Shown here one piece after another: positions 45,016 through 54,391 of a stretch of DNA of 64,000 bases. A program made the translations under genes and the position numbers. The notes under the pieces were generated by a model. It was not told the DNA's origin. It saw nothing but the letters and a program-made list of their open reading frames with translations, and ran no database searches. Origin of the DNA: Streptomyces sp. NBC_01268 (GTDB lineage: Bacteria; Actinomycetota; Actinomycetes; Streptomycetales; Streptomycetaceae); the NCBI RefSeq assembly GCF_036240795.1, contig NZ_CP108454.1, positions 5,888,001-5,952,000 of the forward strand, read 5' to 3'. Every line of letters starts with the position of its first letter. Position 1 is the first letter of the stretch.

Positions 45016-45067
45016 GACGTGCTCCTTGATCAGATTTCCCGGCGGGGGTGGGGCCGGATCCCGTGTT

Positions 45068-45118
45068 GTTGAACCTTCAACGAGAACGACGATAGACCTA
45101 TTCCGTTCAACTTTCAAC
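45068..45118 (-). promoter_or_regulatory. yceI promoter flanked by GTTGAA/TTCAAC operators
   Basis: Reading the minus strand, TTGAAA (complement of 45112-45117), a 17-base spacer, and TATCGT (complement of 45089-45094) make a good promoter. GTTGAACCTTCAAC (45068-45081), a 6-2-6 palindrome, sits at the predicted start site, and GTTCAACTTTCAAC (45105-45118) overlaps the -35. This is typical of MarR-type repression. Confidence 0.65.
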
Positions 45119-45267
45119 ATCTCCGGAAAGTGTTCACCCGCACGACCCCGACGCCCTCTGGCGGACGCGCGTAGAACTGCGGCACCATCTCCCTGCGCGC
45201 CCAGCGCCACCGCACCACCTGCACAGCCGTCCCCAACCGTCACGGTCATCAGCAGGAGGCACCCCGC

Positions 45268-45822
45268 ATGCAGCCCGTCACGCAGCCCCGTACGCCGTCC
45301 CGCAGGACGTACCGCTCCGTCCTCACCGCTCTCGCGCTGCTCCTCGGCGCCCTCTTCGCCCCCGGCTTCGGCGCCCTGTCCACCGCCGGCGACGCCCACG
45401 CCGCGGTCACGGTCACCAAGATCAGCCACGCGACCGCGACCTCGATGTTCCGCTCCTCCGGGATCACCTGGTCCTCGTCCGGCGGCTGCTCGGACCGCTC
45501 CAACCCCACCTGCACGTCCTTCGAGCAGCTCAACCTCGCCACCGCCCAGGGCGCCCAGACCCTGAAGAGCGCCAGCGGCTGCGCCCTGAACATCACCGGC
45601 GGCACCGAGACCGGCCACGCGAGCGGCACCTACTCGCACTGGAACGGCTACAAGCTGGACCTGGCCAAGGCCACCTGCGTCACCAACTACGTCAAGAACA
45701 CGTTCACCTACATCGGCCTGCGCGGTGACGGCGCCCCGCAGTGGAAGTCCGGCGCCGGCAACGTCTACGCCGACGAGGGCAACCACTGGGACGTGACCTT
45801 CTACAACTGCGGCGGCTGCTGA
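45268..45822 (+). CDS. Secreted M15-like (D-Ala-D-Ala peptidase fold) protein
   Basis: The 184-residue protein has a signal peptide (about residues 1-45, RSVLTALALLLGALFAPGFG, cleaved near DAHAAVTV). The mature part has the zinc-site pattern of M15 peptidases: SHWNGYKLD matches the H-x2-G-x3-D portion of SxHxxGxAxD, and EGNHWD fits the ExxHW motif. Two Cys pairs are likely (GCSDRSNPTC and the terminal NCGGC). It may trim cell-wall peptides or cleave a small secreted substrate. GGAGGCACC precedes ATG 45268. The fold call is by motif only, so another small secreted hydrolase is possible. Confidence 0.65.
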   Translation: MQPVTQPRTPSRRTYRSVLTALALLLGALFAPGFGALSTAGDAHAAVTVTKISHATATSMFRSSGITWSSSGGCSDRSNPTCTSFEQLNLATAQGAQTLKSASGCALNITGGTETGHASGTYSHWNGYKLDLAKATCVTNYVKNTFTYIGLRGDGAPQWKSGAGNVYADEGNHWDVTFYNCGGC

Positions 45823-45927
45823 GCCACCGGCTCCACTTGGACTAACCGGAGGGGGTTGTTGGACTGGCGGGGCCGTCGGCGGACGATCTCGTTGACGCTG
45901 CTCCGCCACCCGGGCCAACTGGTGCGC

Positions 45928-48900
45928 ATGTCGCACCCACACCCTCCCTCCGCCGCGCGGCGGCTGCGCACGATCTGTGCGCTGGCCGCCGCCACCTCCG
46001 CCGTCCTCGCCCTGGCCGGACCTGCCCGCGCCGGCACCGAGGACCCGCGGGCGACGGCCGCCACCGCGCTCATCGGGTCCGCCCGGCTCTCCGTCGCCGT
46101 CGCCGAGGACTTCCCGCGCGTCCTCTCGTACACGGACCGCGCCACCGGCGCCCGGCTGCTCGGCAGCACCGCCCCCGTCACCCAGGTCGTCCTCAACGGC
46201 ACCGCGTACGCCGTCCGGACCACCGGCGCGCCGGTCCTGACCCGTGACTCCGCCGCGTACACGCTCGGCTTCCCCGACCTGCCCGGGGTCGAGATCGACG
46301 CCCGGCTGAGCGTCGACGGCCGGGCCACCACCTTCCGGGTCACCGCGGTCCGCGACACCGAGGCCTTCCGGGTCGGCACCCTCGACATCCCCGGCCACGA
46401 CCTGGTCTCCGTCGGCTCCGCCGACCCCGGCGCGGAGACCGCGTTCACCCGGCTCGACCCCGACTCCACCCGCACCGCCGACGTCTTCGCGAAGGTCACC
46501 GACGCCACTCCGGCCGAGCCGGGCGCCGTCGGCGCCACGTACGCGATCGTCAACACCGGGCGGCTCGCCGCCGCCGTCGAGTCCAACTCCTCCTACGACA
46601 AGCCCTCCGGCGCCTCCGCCCGCGACGGCGCCCGCCTCTGGCACCAGGCCCGCAGGACCGGCAGCGAGACCCGGGTCGGCGTCTGGTCCGGCCAGTGGAC
46701 CTACCGCGGCGCCGGCGCCCCCGCGCCCGAGAGCGGCGACGCCCTGCCCTGGGCGAAGGTCGTCGTCACCCCCGACGCCAACGGCGACGGGCGCACCGAC
46801 TGGCAGGACGGCGCCGTCGCCTTCCGCACGATCGGCACCAAGGCCGCGGGCAGCGAAGGGACCCCCGACCGGGTGGTCGCCCACATCCCGTTCAACTTCG
46901 CCTCCCAGGCCACCCACCCCTTCCTGCGCACCCTCGACGACGTCAAGCGGATCTCGCTGTCCACGGACGGGCTGGGCCAGTTCGCCCTGCTCAAGGGATA
47001 CGGCTCCGAGGGCCACGACTCCGCCCACCCGGACTACGGCGGCAACTACAACAAGCGCGCCGGCGGCCTCGCCGACCTCAACACCCTGCTGCGGGAGGGC
47101 CGGAAGTGGGGCGCGGGCTTCGGCGTCCACATCAACGCCACCGAGTCGTACCCCGAGGCGAAGAACTTCAGCGAGACCCTCGTCGACGCGTCCAAGCCCG
47201 GCTGGAACTGGCTCAACCAGAGCTACTACATCGACCAGCGCCGGGACGTGAACAGCGGCGACCTCGCCCGCCGCCTCCAGCAGCTCCGCGACGAGACCGA
47301 CCCCAACCTGTCGGCCCTCTACCTCGACGTCTACTACACGCACGGCTGGATCGCCGACAAGACGATGCAGGCCGTGCGGGCCCAGGGCTGGAACGTCGCC
47401 ACCGAGTGGTCCGAGAAGTTCGAGCGGGACTCCCTCTGGTCCCACTGGGCCAACGACCTCGACTACGGCGGCGCCACCAACAAGGGCCTCAACTCCCGGA
47501 TCATCCGCTTCATCCGCAACGGCGAGAAGGACGTCTGGAACGACCACCCGGTCCTCGGCCAGACCGCCCTCGTCGACTTCGAGGGCTGGACCGGCGAGAC
47601 CGACTACTCCGCCTTCACGGCCAACATCTGGCAGCGCAACCTGCCCGCCAAGTACCTCCAGCACCAGCGGATCACCCGCTGGGACGGCGACGACATCACC
47701 TTCACCGGCGGGGTGCGCGGCACCCTGGAGAACGGCCGCCGCACCTTCTACGACGACGGCCGCAAGGTCCTCGACGGCGACGCCTACCTGCTGCCCTGGT
47801 CCGGCGGGAGCAAGCTGTACCACTACAACAAGACCGGCGGGACCACGCGGTGGGCCGTCCCCGGCACCGGCTCGTACACCGTCTACCGGCTCACCGACAA
47901 CGGGCGCGTGAAGACCGGCACCGTCCGGCCGGTCGACGGGCACGTCACCCTGGACGCGGCCGCCGGGCAGCCCTACGTCCTCTACCCGGACCGGGCGCCC
48001 GGGCAGCGCGCCCCCCGCTGGGGCCAGGGCACCCCCGTCGAGGACCCCGGCTTCAACGACGCCGGGCTGCGCTCCTGGACGAAGACCGGCACCGTCGCCC
48101 GGGACACCGACGCCCAGGGCCGCACCAGCGCCCGGCTCACCGGCGCCGCCACCGCCTCCGTACGCCAGCGGGTCGGCGGCCTCACACCCGGCGCCCGCTA
48201 CACCGCCTCCGCCCTGATCGAGGTCGAGGCCGGGAAGACCCGGCCCACCACGCTCTCCGTCGGCGGCCGGTCCGTCACCGTCGAACGCTCGGTCCTGGAG
48301 GACCGGGTCGCCGCCTCGGACTGGAACGGCACCCGCCTCCAGCGCGCCAAGGTCACCTTCACCGCCCCCGCCACCGGTGCCGCCGCCCTCGCGATCGAGG
48401 CGGCCGGCGGCTCGCCGGCCACGGTCCGCGTCGACGACGTCCGGATCGTGGCCAACGCTCCCGCGAGCCGGGCGGGAGCCCTCGTGTACGAGGACTTCGA
48501 GGCCGTCGACCAGGGCTGGGGACCCTTCCTCAAGGGCGACGCGGGCGGCACCACCGACCCGCGCACCCACATCGCCCAGCTGCACGCCCCGTACACGCAG
48601 GCGGGCTGGAACGGGAAGCTCGTCGACGACGTGCTCGACGCGACCGCCGGCGCCGAGTCCCTCAAGTCGCACGACGAGAACAGCGGCCTGGTCTACCGGA
48701 CCGCCCCCTGGACCGTGCCGATGAAGGACGGGCACAGCTACCGCGTCGCCTTCGCCTACCAGTCCAGCCACGCCGGCGCCTACGAGTGGGTCACCGGCTA
48801 CGACCGCACGAGCGGACCGGGCGCCCCCGTCGAGACCCGCAGGACGCCGATCGGGCAGCAGAGGACGACCGGGCACTTCGCCGAGACCGTCACCGCCGGC

Positions 48901-49791
48901 TGCGGCGACACCTGGACCGGCCTGCGCAAGCGCGCCGACGCCCCCGACGGCGCCGACTTCGTGCTCGACGGCTTCACCGTGACCGACCTCGGCCCGGCCG
49001 CCGAACGCCCCGCCTGCGGCACCCTCGGCGTCACCGCGCCCGAGACGCTGGAGCCGGGCCGCGCGAACACCGTCACCGTCACCTTCGGCAACGACGAGGC
49101 CGCCGAGGTCTCCGGAGCCCTCGCCGCGCTCACCCTCCCCGACGGCTGGACCGCCGAGCCCGCCGGGCCCGTCGCCCTCGCCCCGGTCGCCCCGGGCGCG
49201 CGGACCACCGCCACCTGGCGGGTCACCCCGCCGGTGGACGCCCCCTACCGGCCGTACGAGCTCAACGCGAGCGTCGCGTACGAGACCGGCGGCGGGCCCC
49301 GGAGGCTCACCGCGGCCACCACCGTGCGCACCCTGCCGCCGCCGCCCACCGCCGACAGCTGGGCCAGCGACCTCGACTGGACCTCCGCGAGCAACGGCTG
49401 GGGCCCCGTCGAGAAGGACCTCTCCAACGGCGAGACCGGCACCGGCGACGGCAGCCCGCTGCGCGTCGGGGGAGTGGCCTACGCCAAGGGCCTGGGCAGC
49501 CACGCCCCGGCCACCGTCCGCTACTACCTGGGCGGCCGGTGCACCTCCTTCACCGCCGAGGTCGGCGTGGACGACGTCCAGACCAGCCGCGGCTCGGTCC
49601 GCTTCTCGGTGCTCGCCGACGGGACGGAGAAGGCGGCTTCCCCGGTCCTCAGGGCGGCCGACCCCGCCTGGGCGCTCACCGCCGACGTCACCGGGGCCGC
49701 CTACGTCGACCTGGTCGTCGGGGACGGCGGCGACGGCAACGGCAACGACCACGCCGACTGGGGGAGCGCGCGGTTCCACTGCGGCGGCTGA
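45928..49791 (+). CDS. GH101-like endo-alpha-N-acetylgalactosaminidase, secreted
   Basis: The 1287-residue secreted enzyme matches family GH101, which releases the Gal-beta-1,3-GalNAc core disaccharide from mucin-type O-glycoproteins. A signal peptide is clear (ICALAAATSAVLALAGPARA). The (beta/alpha)8 core has the catalytic Asp467 in YLDVYYTHGW and Glu493 in VATEWSEKF. C-terminally come a galactose-binding-like region (about 700-860), a second sandwich (about 860-1020), a NEW3-like domain, and an NPCBM domain (about 1160-1285). ATG 45928 begins the standard signal peptide; TTG 45859, six bases after GGAGG, is an alternative giving 23 more residues. It lies before the polysaccharide lyase on the same strand. 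Confidence 0.88.
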   Translation: MSHPHPPSAARRLRTICALAAATSAVLALAGPARAGTEDPRATAATALIGSARLSVAVAEDFPRVLSYTDRATGARLLGSTAPVTQVVLNGTAYAVRTTGAPVLTRDSAAYTLGFPDLPGVEIDARLSVDGRATTFRVTAVRDTEAFRVGTLDIPGHDLVSVGSADPGAETAFTRLDPDSTRTADVFAKVTDATPAEPGAVGATYAIVNTGRLAAAVESNSSYDKPSGASARDGARLWHQARRTGSETRVGVWSGQWTYRGAGAPAPESGDALPWAKVVVTPDANGDGRTDWQDGAVAFRTIGTKAAGSEGTPDRVVAHIPFNFASQATHPFLRTLDDVKRISLSTDGLGQFALLKGYGSEGHDSAHPDYGGNYNKRAGGLADLNTLLREGRKWGAGFGVHINATESYPEAKNFSETLVDASKPGWNWLNQSYYIDQRRDVNSGDLARRLQQLRDETDPNLSALYLDVYYTHGWIADKTMQAVRAQGWNVATEWSEKFERDSLWSHWANDLDYGGATNKGLNSRIIRFIRNGEKDVWNDHPVLGQTALVDFEGWTGETDYSAFTANIWQRNLPAKYLQHQRITRWDGDDITFTGGVRGTLENGRRTFYDDGRKVLDGDAYLLPWSGGSKLYHYNKTGGTTRWAVPGTGSYTVYRLTDNGRVKTGTVRPVDGHVTLDAAAGQPYVLYPDRAPGQRAPRWGQGTPVEDPGFNDAGLRSWTKTGTVARDTDAQGRTSARLTGAATASVRQRVGGLTPGARYTASALIEVEAGKTRPTTLSVGGRSVTVERSVLEDRVAASDWNGTRLQRAKVTFTAPATGAAALAIEAAGGSPATVRVDDVRIVANAPASRAGALVYEDFEAVDQGWGPFLKGDAGGTTDPRTHIAQLHAPYTQAGWNGKLVDDVLDATAGAESLKSHDENSGLVYRTAPWTVPMKDGHSYRVAFAYQSSHAGAYEWVTGYDRTSGPGAPVETRRTPIGQQRTTGHFAETVTAGCGDTWTGLRKRADAPDGADFVLDGFTVTDLGPAAERPACGTLGVTAPETLEPGRANTVTVTFGNDEAAEVSGALAALTLPDGWTAEPAGPVALAPVAPGARTTATWRVTPPVDAPYRPYELNASVAYETGGGPRRLTAATTVRTLPPPPTADSWASDLDWTSASNGWGPVEKDLSNGETGTGDGSPLRVGGVAYAKGLGSHAPATVRYYLGGRCTSFTAEVGVDDVQTSRGSVRFSVLADGTEKAASPVLRAADPAWALTADVTGAAYVDLVVGDGGDGNGNDHADWGSARFHCGG

Positions 49792-49910
49792 ACCCGCACA
49801 GGCCCGACAGGCCAACGTAGAAAGCGTTTGCTGTGCTCGTTGATTGCGTCGGGCGACGGGTGTTACACCAGGCGCCAACCGGTCCCCACCTCTTCCCCCG
49901 GGAGGCTCCC

Positions 49911-52280
49911 GTGCCCGTCCCCTCCGCAAGCGGCTGGACCCGCCGCACCTTCCTCGGCGCCACCTCCGGCGCCGCGGCCGCCCTCGCCCTCGCGCCCCAC
50001 GCCCAGGCCGCCGAGACGGCCGAGGGCGAGTTCGAGGCCCTGCGGCTCCGCTGGCTCGACCTCCAGCTCGGCTCCGGCTACGACGCCGGGGCCGAGCCCT
50101 ACGCCTCCCGGCTCGCCGAGACCGGCACCCTCGCGCGCGGCTTCCGCGCCGCCATGGCGCCCGCCGCGAACTCCCTCTGGCCCGACGCCCCCTTCGACCC
50201 GCCCGCCGGCATCACCCAGGGCTACGGGCGGCTGTGGACGATGACCCAGGCGTACCTCCAGGACGGCACCGGCTCCACCGGCGACCCGGGCCTCCTCGCC
50301 GACGTCCTGCGCGGCCTCGACCACCTCTCCGAGCGCGTCTACCACTCCGGCACCACCCGCTACGGCAACTGGTGGGAGTGGCAGATAGGCGCCCCGCGGC
50401 TCCTCATGGACATCGTCGCCGCCCTCCACCCGCTGCTCGGCGCCGACCGGATCGCCGCCGCCTGCGCCGCCGTCGACCACTTCGTCCCCGACTCCGCGAT
50501 CGGCGCCTACACCGGCACCTCCACCGGCGCCAACCGGGTCGACCTGTGCCGCTCGGTCGCCCTGCGCGGCGTGCTCGGCGCGAACCCCGCCAAGCTGGCC
50601 CTCGCCCGCGACGCCCTCTCGCCCGTCTTCCCGTACGTCACGAAGGGTGACGGCCTCTACGCCGACGGCTCCTTCGTCCAGCACACCTGGGTCGCCTACT
50701 CCGGCACCTACGGCCAGGTCATGCTCGACGGCCTCGGCCGGCTCTTCACCCTGCTCGCCGGCTCCAGCTGGGAGGTCACCGACCCCCACCGGCAGATCAT
50801 CCTCGACAGCGTCGAGCACGCCTACGCGCCCCTCATCCTCGACGGCCTGATGATGGACAGCGTCAACGGGCGGGCCGTCAGCCGCGGCTACCTGAAGAGC
50901 GACGAGCGGCGGATCATGCGCTCCGACCACTTCCACGGGCAGGGCCTCATCGCCGCCATCGCCCTGCTCGCCGGCGGCGCGAGCCCCGCCGAGCGGACCC
51001 GCTGGCACGCCCGCGTGAAGGGCTGGATCGAGCGCGACACCGTCTCCCCGGTCCTGGCCGCCCGCCAGTTCGGCGTCGCCGACCTCGCCCGGCTGCACGC
51101 CATCGCCGCCGCCCCCGCCCCGGCCGCGCCCGAACCCACCGGGCACCGCCTGTTCGCCGCCATGGACCGGGCCGTGCACCGGCGCCCCGGCTGGGCCGCC
51201 AACATCGCCATGGCCTCCGAGCGCATCGCGTACTACGAGTGCGGCAACGGCGAGAACCCGCGCGGCTGGCACACCGGGGCCGGGATGCTCTCCTGGTGGA
51301 CCCCGGGCCGGGGCGACCAGTACACCGACTGGTTCTGGCCCACCGTCGACCCCTACCGGCTGCCCGGCACCACCGTCTCCACCAAGCGCCTCGCCGACCG
51401 CGCCGGCGGCGAGTGGGGCGCCGCCCGGCCGGCCGTGAAGTGGGTCGGCGGAGCCACCGACGGGGAGTTCGCGGCCGTGGGCCAGCACCTCAAGGGCCTC
51501 GGCTCCACCCTGGAGGCCCGCAAGTCCTGGTTCTGCGCCGCCGACACCGTCATCTGCCTGGGCGCCGGGATCACCGCGCGCGACGGCGTCCCCGTCGAGA
51601 CCGTCGTGGACAACCGCCTGCTCGGCGAGGGGGGCGCCCCTCCCGCCGAGGACCGCGGGGCAGGCACCCAGGCCCTCACCACCGGCGACGGCTGGGCCCA
51701 CCTCGAAGGCCACGGCGGCTGGGTCTTCCCGGGCGGCACCGGGGAGCTGCGCACCCTGCGCGAGGACCGCACCGGTGCCTGGAGCGACATCAACACCACC
51801 AGCTCCACCGAGCGCCGCACCCGCCGCTACCAGACCCTCTGGCTCGACCACGGCACCGACCCGACGGGCGCCTCGTACGCCTACCTCCTGATGCCGGGGG
51901 CCTCGCCGCGCACCCTCGCCGCCCGCGCCGCCGACCCCGGCTGGCTGCGGATCCTCGCCAACGACGCCGCCCGGCAGGCCGTCGCCGTGCCGTCCCTCGG
52001 ACTGACGGCGGCCTCCTTCTGGCAGGCCGGTACGGTGGACCGGCTCACCGTGTCCGCCCCCGCGAGCCTGCTGCTGCGGCGGCGCCGTTCCACGGTGACG
52101 CTGCGGGTGAGCGAGCCGGTGCGCTCGGGGCAGCCGTTCGAGCTGGTCTGGGACCGCCCGGTGCGCGCGGTGCTCACCCACGACGCCGCGGTCGAGGTGC
52201 TCGCCACCGGTGCGGCGCTGCGCTTGCGGATCACCCCCGGTACCGCGGGAGCCACCCACCGTTGCGATGTGCTTGTGTAG
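49911..52280 (+). CDS. Polysaccharide lyase family 8 (hyaluronate/chondroitin lyase-like), Tat-secreted
   Basis: The 789-residue protein has a twin-arginine signal (WTRRTFLGATSGAAAALAL) and the PL8 layout: an alpha/alpha toroid (about 40-390) and beta-sandwich domains (about 400-789). The lyase residues are visible: Asn153 in YGNWWEWQIGAPR, His258 in FVQHTWV, Tyr267 in YSGTYGQ, and an Arg in the following helix region. Family members cleave hyaluronan, chondroitin or xanthan by beta-elimination; the substrate is not decided by sequence. GTG 49911 has GGGAGG upstream. The 119-base gap before it holds GAAAGCGTTTGC, resembling a LacI-type operator. It forms a pair with the GH101 gene. Confidence 0.9.
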   Translation: MPVPSASGWTRRTFLGATSGAAAALALAPHAQAAETAEGEFEALRLRWLDLQLGSGYDAGAEPYASRLAETGTLARGFRAAMAPAANSLWPDAPFDPPAGITQGYGRLWTMTQAYLQDGTGSTGDPGLLADVLRGLDHLSERVYHSGTTRYGNWWEWQIGAPRLLMDIVAALHPLLGADRIAAACAAVDHFVPDSAIGAYTGTSTGANRVDLCRSVALRGVLGANPAKLALARDALSPVFPYVTKGDGLYADGSFVQHTWVAYSGTYGQVMLDGLGRLFTLLAGSSWEVTDPHRQIILDSVEHAYAPLILDGLMMDSVNGRAVSRGYLKSDERRIMRSDHFHGQGLIAAIALLAGGASPAERTRWHARVKGWIERDTVSPVLAARQFGVADLARLHAIAAAPAPAAPEPTGHRLFAAMDRAVHRRPGWAANIAMASERIAYYECGNGENPRGWHTGAGMLSWWTPGRGDQYTDWFWPTVDPYRLPGTTVSTKRLADRAGGEWGAARPAVKWVGGATDGEFAAVGQHLKGLGSTLEARKSWFCAADTVICLGAGITARDGVPVETVVDNRLLGEGGAPPAEDRGAGTQALTTGDGWAHLEGHGGWVFPGGTGELRTLREDRTGAWSDINTTSSTERRTRRYQTLWLDHGTDPTGASYAYLLMPGASPRTLAARAADPGWLRILANDAARQAVAVPSLGLTAASFWQAGTVDRLTVSAPASLLLRRRRSTVTLRVSEPVRSGQPFELVWDRPVRAVLTHDAAVEVLATGAALRLRITPGTAGATHRCDVLV

Positions 52281-52286
52281 AAAACC

Positions 52287-52417
52287 TACAATCACCTGGG
52301 GTGTCTGGCTGTTGACTCGGCCTGGTGGGGTCACGGTTCTGTCAGGCCCCGCCAGGAATCGACACGCGAGACTGTACGGAGTCGACGGCGGGGTTTCCTT
52401 GGAAGAGTTCGTAGGGT
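52287..52417 (+). promoter_or_regulatory. Promoter region of accB
   Basis: TACAAT (52287-52292) is a near-consensus -10 box, with a weak TTGCGA upstream. A second candidate, TAGGGT (52412-52417), ends 6 bases before ATG 52424, the same spacing as at leuB. Between them CCTGGTGGGG and CCCCGCCAGG form an inverted repeat (about 52320-52355) downstream of TTGACT (52312-52317). Confidence 0.4.
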
Positions 52418-52423
52418 CGGTAC

Positions 52424-54007
52424 ATGACCGTTGTGGACCAGATCCCGAGCGAGCCCGCTGACGCCCGTGGCCGTGTGGCCGAGCTGCACGAGCTGCGCGA
52501 GCAGGCTCGGCGTGGCCCGAGTGACCGAGCGACCGAGGCCCAGCACGCCAAGGGCAAGCTGACCGCTCGTGAGCGCATCGAGCTGCTGCTCGACGCCGGT
52601 TCCTTCCAGGAGGTCGAGCAGCTCCGCCGGCACCGCGCCAGCGGCTTCGGCCTGGAGACCAAGAAGCCGTACACCGACGGTGTCATCACCGGCTGGGGCA
52701 CGGTCGACGGCCGCACGGTCTTCGTCTACGCGCACGACTTCCGGATCTTCGGCGGCGCCCTCGGCGAGGCCCACGCCACCAAGATCCACAAGATCATGGA
52801 CATGGCCATCGCGGCCGGTGCCCCGCTGGTCTCCCTGAACGACGGCGCCGGCGCCCGCATCCAGGAGGGCGTCTCCGCCCTCGCCGGCTACGGCGGCATC
52901 TTCCAGCGCAACACCCGCGCCTCGGGCGTCATCCCGCAGATCTCGGTGATGCTCGGCCCGTGCGCCGGCGGCGCGGCCTACAGCCCCGCCCTCACCGACT
53001 TCGTCTTCATGGTCCGCGAGACCTCGCAGATGTTCATCACCGGCCCGGACGTCGTCAAGGCGGTCACCGGCGAGGAGATCACCCAGAACGGCCTCGGCGG
53101 CGCGGACGTGCACGCCGAGACCTCCGGCGTCGCGCACTTCGCGTACGACGACGAGGAGACCTGCATCGCCGAGGTGCGCTACCTCCTGTCGATGCTCCCG
53201 CAGAACAACCGCGAGAACCCGCCGACCGTCGCCTCCGAGGACCCGGCCGACCGCCGCTCGGACGTGCTGCTCGACCTCGTGCCCGCCGACGGCAACCGCC
53301 CGTACGACATGCACAAGGTCATCGAGGAGCTCGTCGACGACGGCGACTACCTGGAGATCCACGAGCGCTGGGCCCGCAACATCATCTGCGCCCTCGCCCG
53401 GCTCGACGGCCAGGTCGTCGGCATCGTCGCCAACCAGCCCCAGTCGCTGGCCGGCGTGCTCGACATCGAGGCCTCCGAGAAGGCCGCCCGCTTCGTGCAG
53501 ATGTGCGACGCGTTCAACATCCCGATCATCACTCTTCTGGACGTACCCGGCTTCCTGCCCGGCGTCGACCAGGAGCACGGTGGAATCATCCGCCACGGCG
53601 CGAAGCTGCTCTACGCGTACTGCAACGCGACCGTGCCCCGGATCTCACTGATCCTGCGCAAGGCGTACGGCGGCGCCTACATCGTCATGGACTCCCAGTC
53701 CATCGGCGCCGACCTGACGTACGCCTGGCCCACCAACGAAATCGCGGTGATGGGTGCCGAAGGCGCCGCCAACGTGATCTTCCGCAAGCAGATCGCGGAG
53801 GCCGCGGACCCCGAGGCCATGCGCGCGCGCATGGTCAAGGAGTACAAGGCCGAGCTCATGCACCCGTACTACGCCGCGGAGCGCGGCCTGGTCGACGACG
53901 TCATCGACCCCGCCGAGACCCGCGAGGTACTCGCCAAGTCCCTCGCGATGCTCCGCACCAAGCACGCCGACCTGCCGTCCCGCAAGCACGGCAACCCGCC
54001 TCAGTAA
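52424..54007 (+). CDS. accB: Acyl-CoA carboxylase beta (carboxyltransferase) subunit
   Basis: The 527-residue subunit transfers carboxyl from biotin to acetyl- or propionyl-CoA, giving malonyl- or methylmalonyl-CoA for fatty acid and polyketide synthesis. The crotonase-fold halves are visible: LNDGAGARIQEGVSALAGYGG with PCAGGAAYSPALTDF in the biotin half, and FLPGVDQEHGGIIRHGAKLLY with LRKAYGGAYIVMDSQSIGAD in the CoA half. The residue after YGGAY is Ile (about residue 420), as in the AccB type that accepts acetyl-CoA; PccB has Asp there. AccE follows after 15 bases. The alpha (biotin) subunit is not in the window. Confidence 0.95.
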   Translation: MTVVDQIPSEPADARGRVAELHELREQARRGPSDRATEAQHAKGKLTARERIELLLDAGSFQEVEQLRRHRASGFGLETKKPYTDGVITGWGTVDGRTVFVYAHDFRIFGGALGEAHATKIHKIMDMAIAAGAPLVSLNDGAGARIQEGVSALAGYGGIFQRNTRASGVIPQISVMLGPCAGGAAYSPALTDFVFMVRETSQMFITGPDVVKAVTGEEITQNGLGGADVHAETSGVAHFAYDDEETCIAEVRYLLSMLPQNNRENPPTVASEDPADRRSDVLLDLVPADGNRPYDMHKVIEELVDDGDYLEIHERWARNIICALARLDGQVVGIVANQPQSLAGVLDIEASEKAARFVQMCDAFNIPIITLLDVPGFLPGVDQEHGGIIRHGAKLLYAYCNATVPRISLILRKAYGGAYIVMDSQSIGADLTYAWPTNEIAVMGAEGAANVIFRKQIAEAADPEAMRARMVKEYKAELMHPYYAAERGLVDDVIDPAETREVLAKSLAMLRTKHADLPSRKHGNPPQ

Positions 54008-54022
54008 GAGGAGCCCACCGAA

Positions 54023-54232
54023 GTGACCACGCCTGCCACAGCCAACCTTCTCCGCGTCGAGAAGGGCCACGCCGAGCCCGAGGAGCTGGCCGCGATCACC
54101 GCGGTCCTGCTGGCCCGTGCCGCCGCCCAGCCCGACGAGCACGCGACCTCCGCCCACCACGGCCGCTCCACGGCCGGCTGGCGCCGCCTGGAGCGCGAGA
54201 ACGGCTTCCGCGCCCCGCACAGCTGGCGCTGA
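54023..54232 (+). CDS. accE: Acyl-CoA carboxylase epsilon subunit
   Basis: The 69-residue protein is the small actinobacterial epsilon subunit, which binds the alpha and beta subunits and raises activity. It is seen as LLRVEKGHAEPEELAAITAVLLARAA followed by a basic C-terminus (STAGWRRLERENGFRAPHSW), with the central piece LRVEKGHAEPEELAAIT as landmark. GTG 54023 has AGAGGAG upstream. It is co-transcribed with accB and ends at a very strong terminator. Confidence 0.93.
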   Translation: MTTPATANLLRVEKGHAEPEELAAITAVLLARAAAQPDEHATSAHHGRSTAGWRRLERENGFRAPHSWR

Positions 54233-54244
54233 CCATCGCACACC

Positions 54245-54276
54245 GAAAGGGCCCCCGGGAGACCGGGGGCCCTTTC
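54245..54276 (+). terminator. Terminator after accE
   Basis: GAAAGGGCCCCCGG (54245-54258) pairs perfectly with CCGGGGGCCCTTTC (54263-54276) around a GAGA tetraloop, a 14-bp stem ending in TTT. Confidence 0.9.
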
Positions 54277-54283
54277 CGTGTAC

Positions 54284-54361
54284 CCGGACACGGCGAAGGC
54301 CCCGGACACGGACTCGCGCCGGACACGGCGAAGCCCCGTACACCGCGAACGGCGTACGGGG
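54284..54361. repeat. CCGGACACGG direct repeats and convergent hairpin
   Basis: CCGGACACGG occurs at 54284, 54302 and 54319. CCCCGTAC (54334-54341) and GTACGGGG (54354-54361) then form a hairpin. The hairpin could terminate the minus-strand conservon, and the repeats have no obvious role. Confidence 0.45.
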
Positions 54362-54391
54362 CCCGCATACCTTCTCGGCCCGTCGGGACGG

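Noticed and set aside
44401..49929. 1842-codon open frame on the minus strand
   Set aside because: Only its 3' end (YceI, 44401-45015) has family similarity. The rest is antisense to the secreted M15-like and GH101 genes and is kept open by high-GC codon bias.
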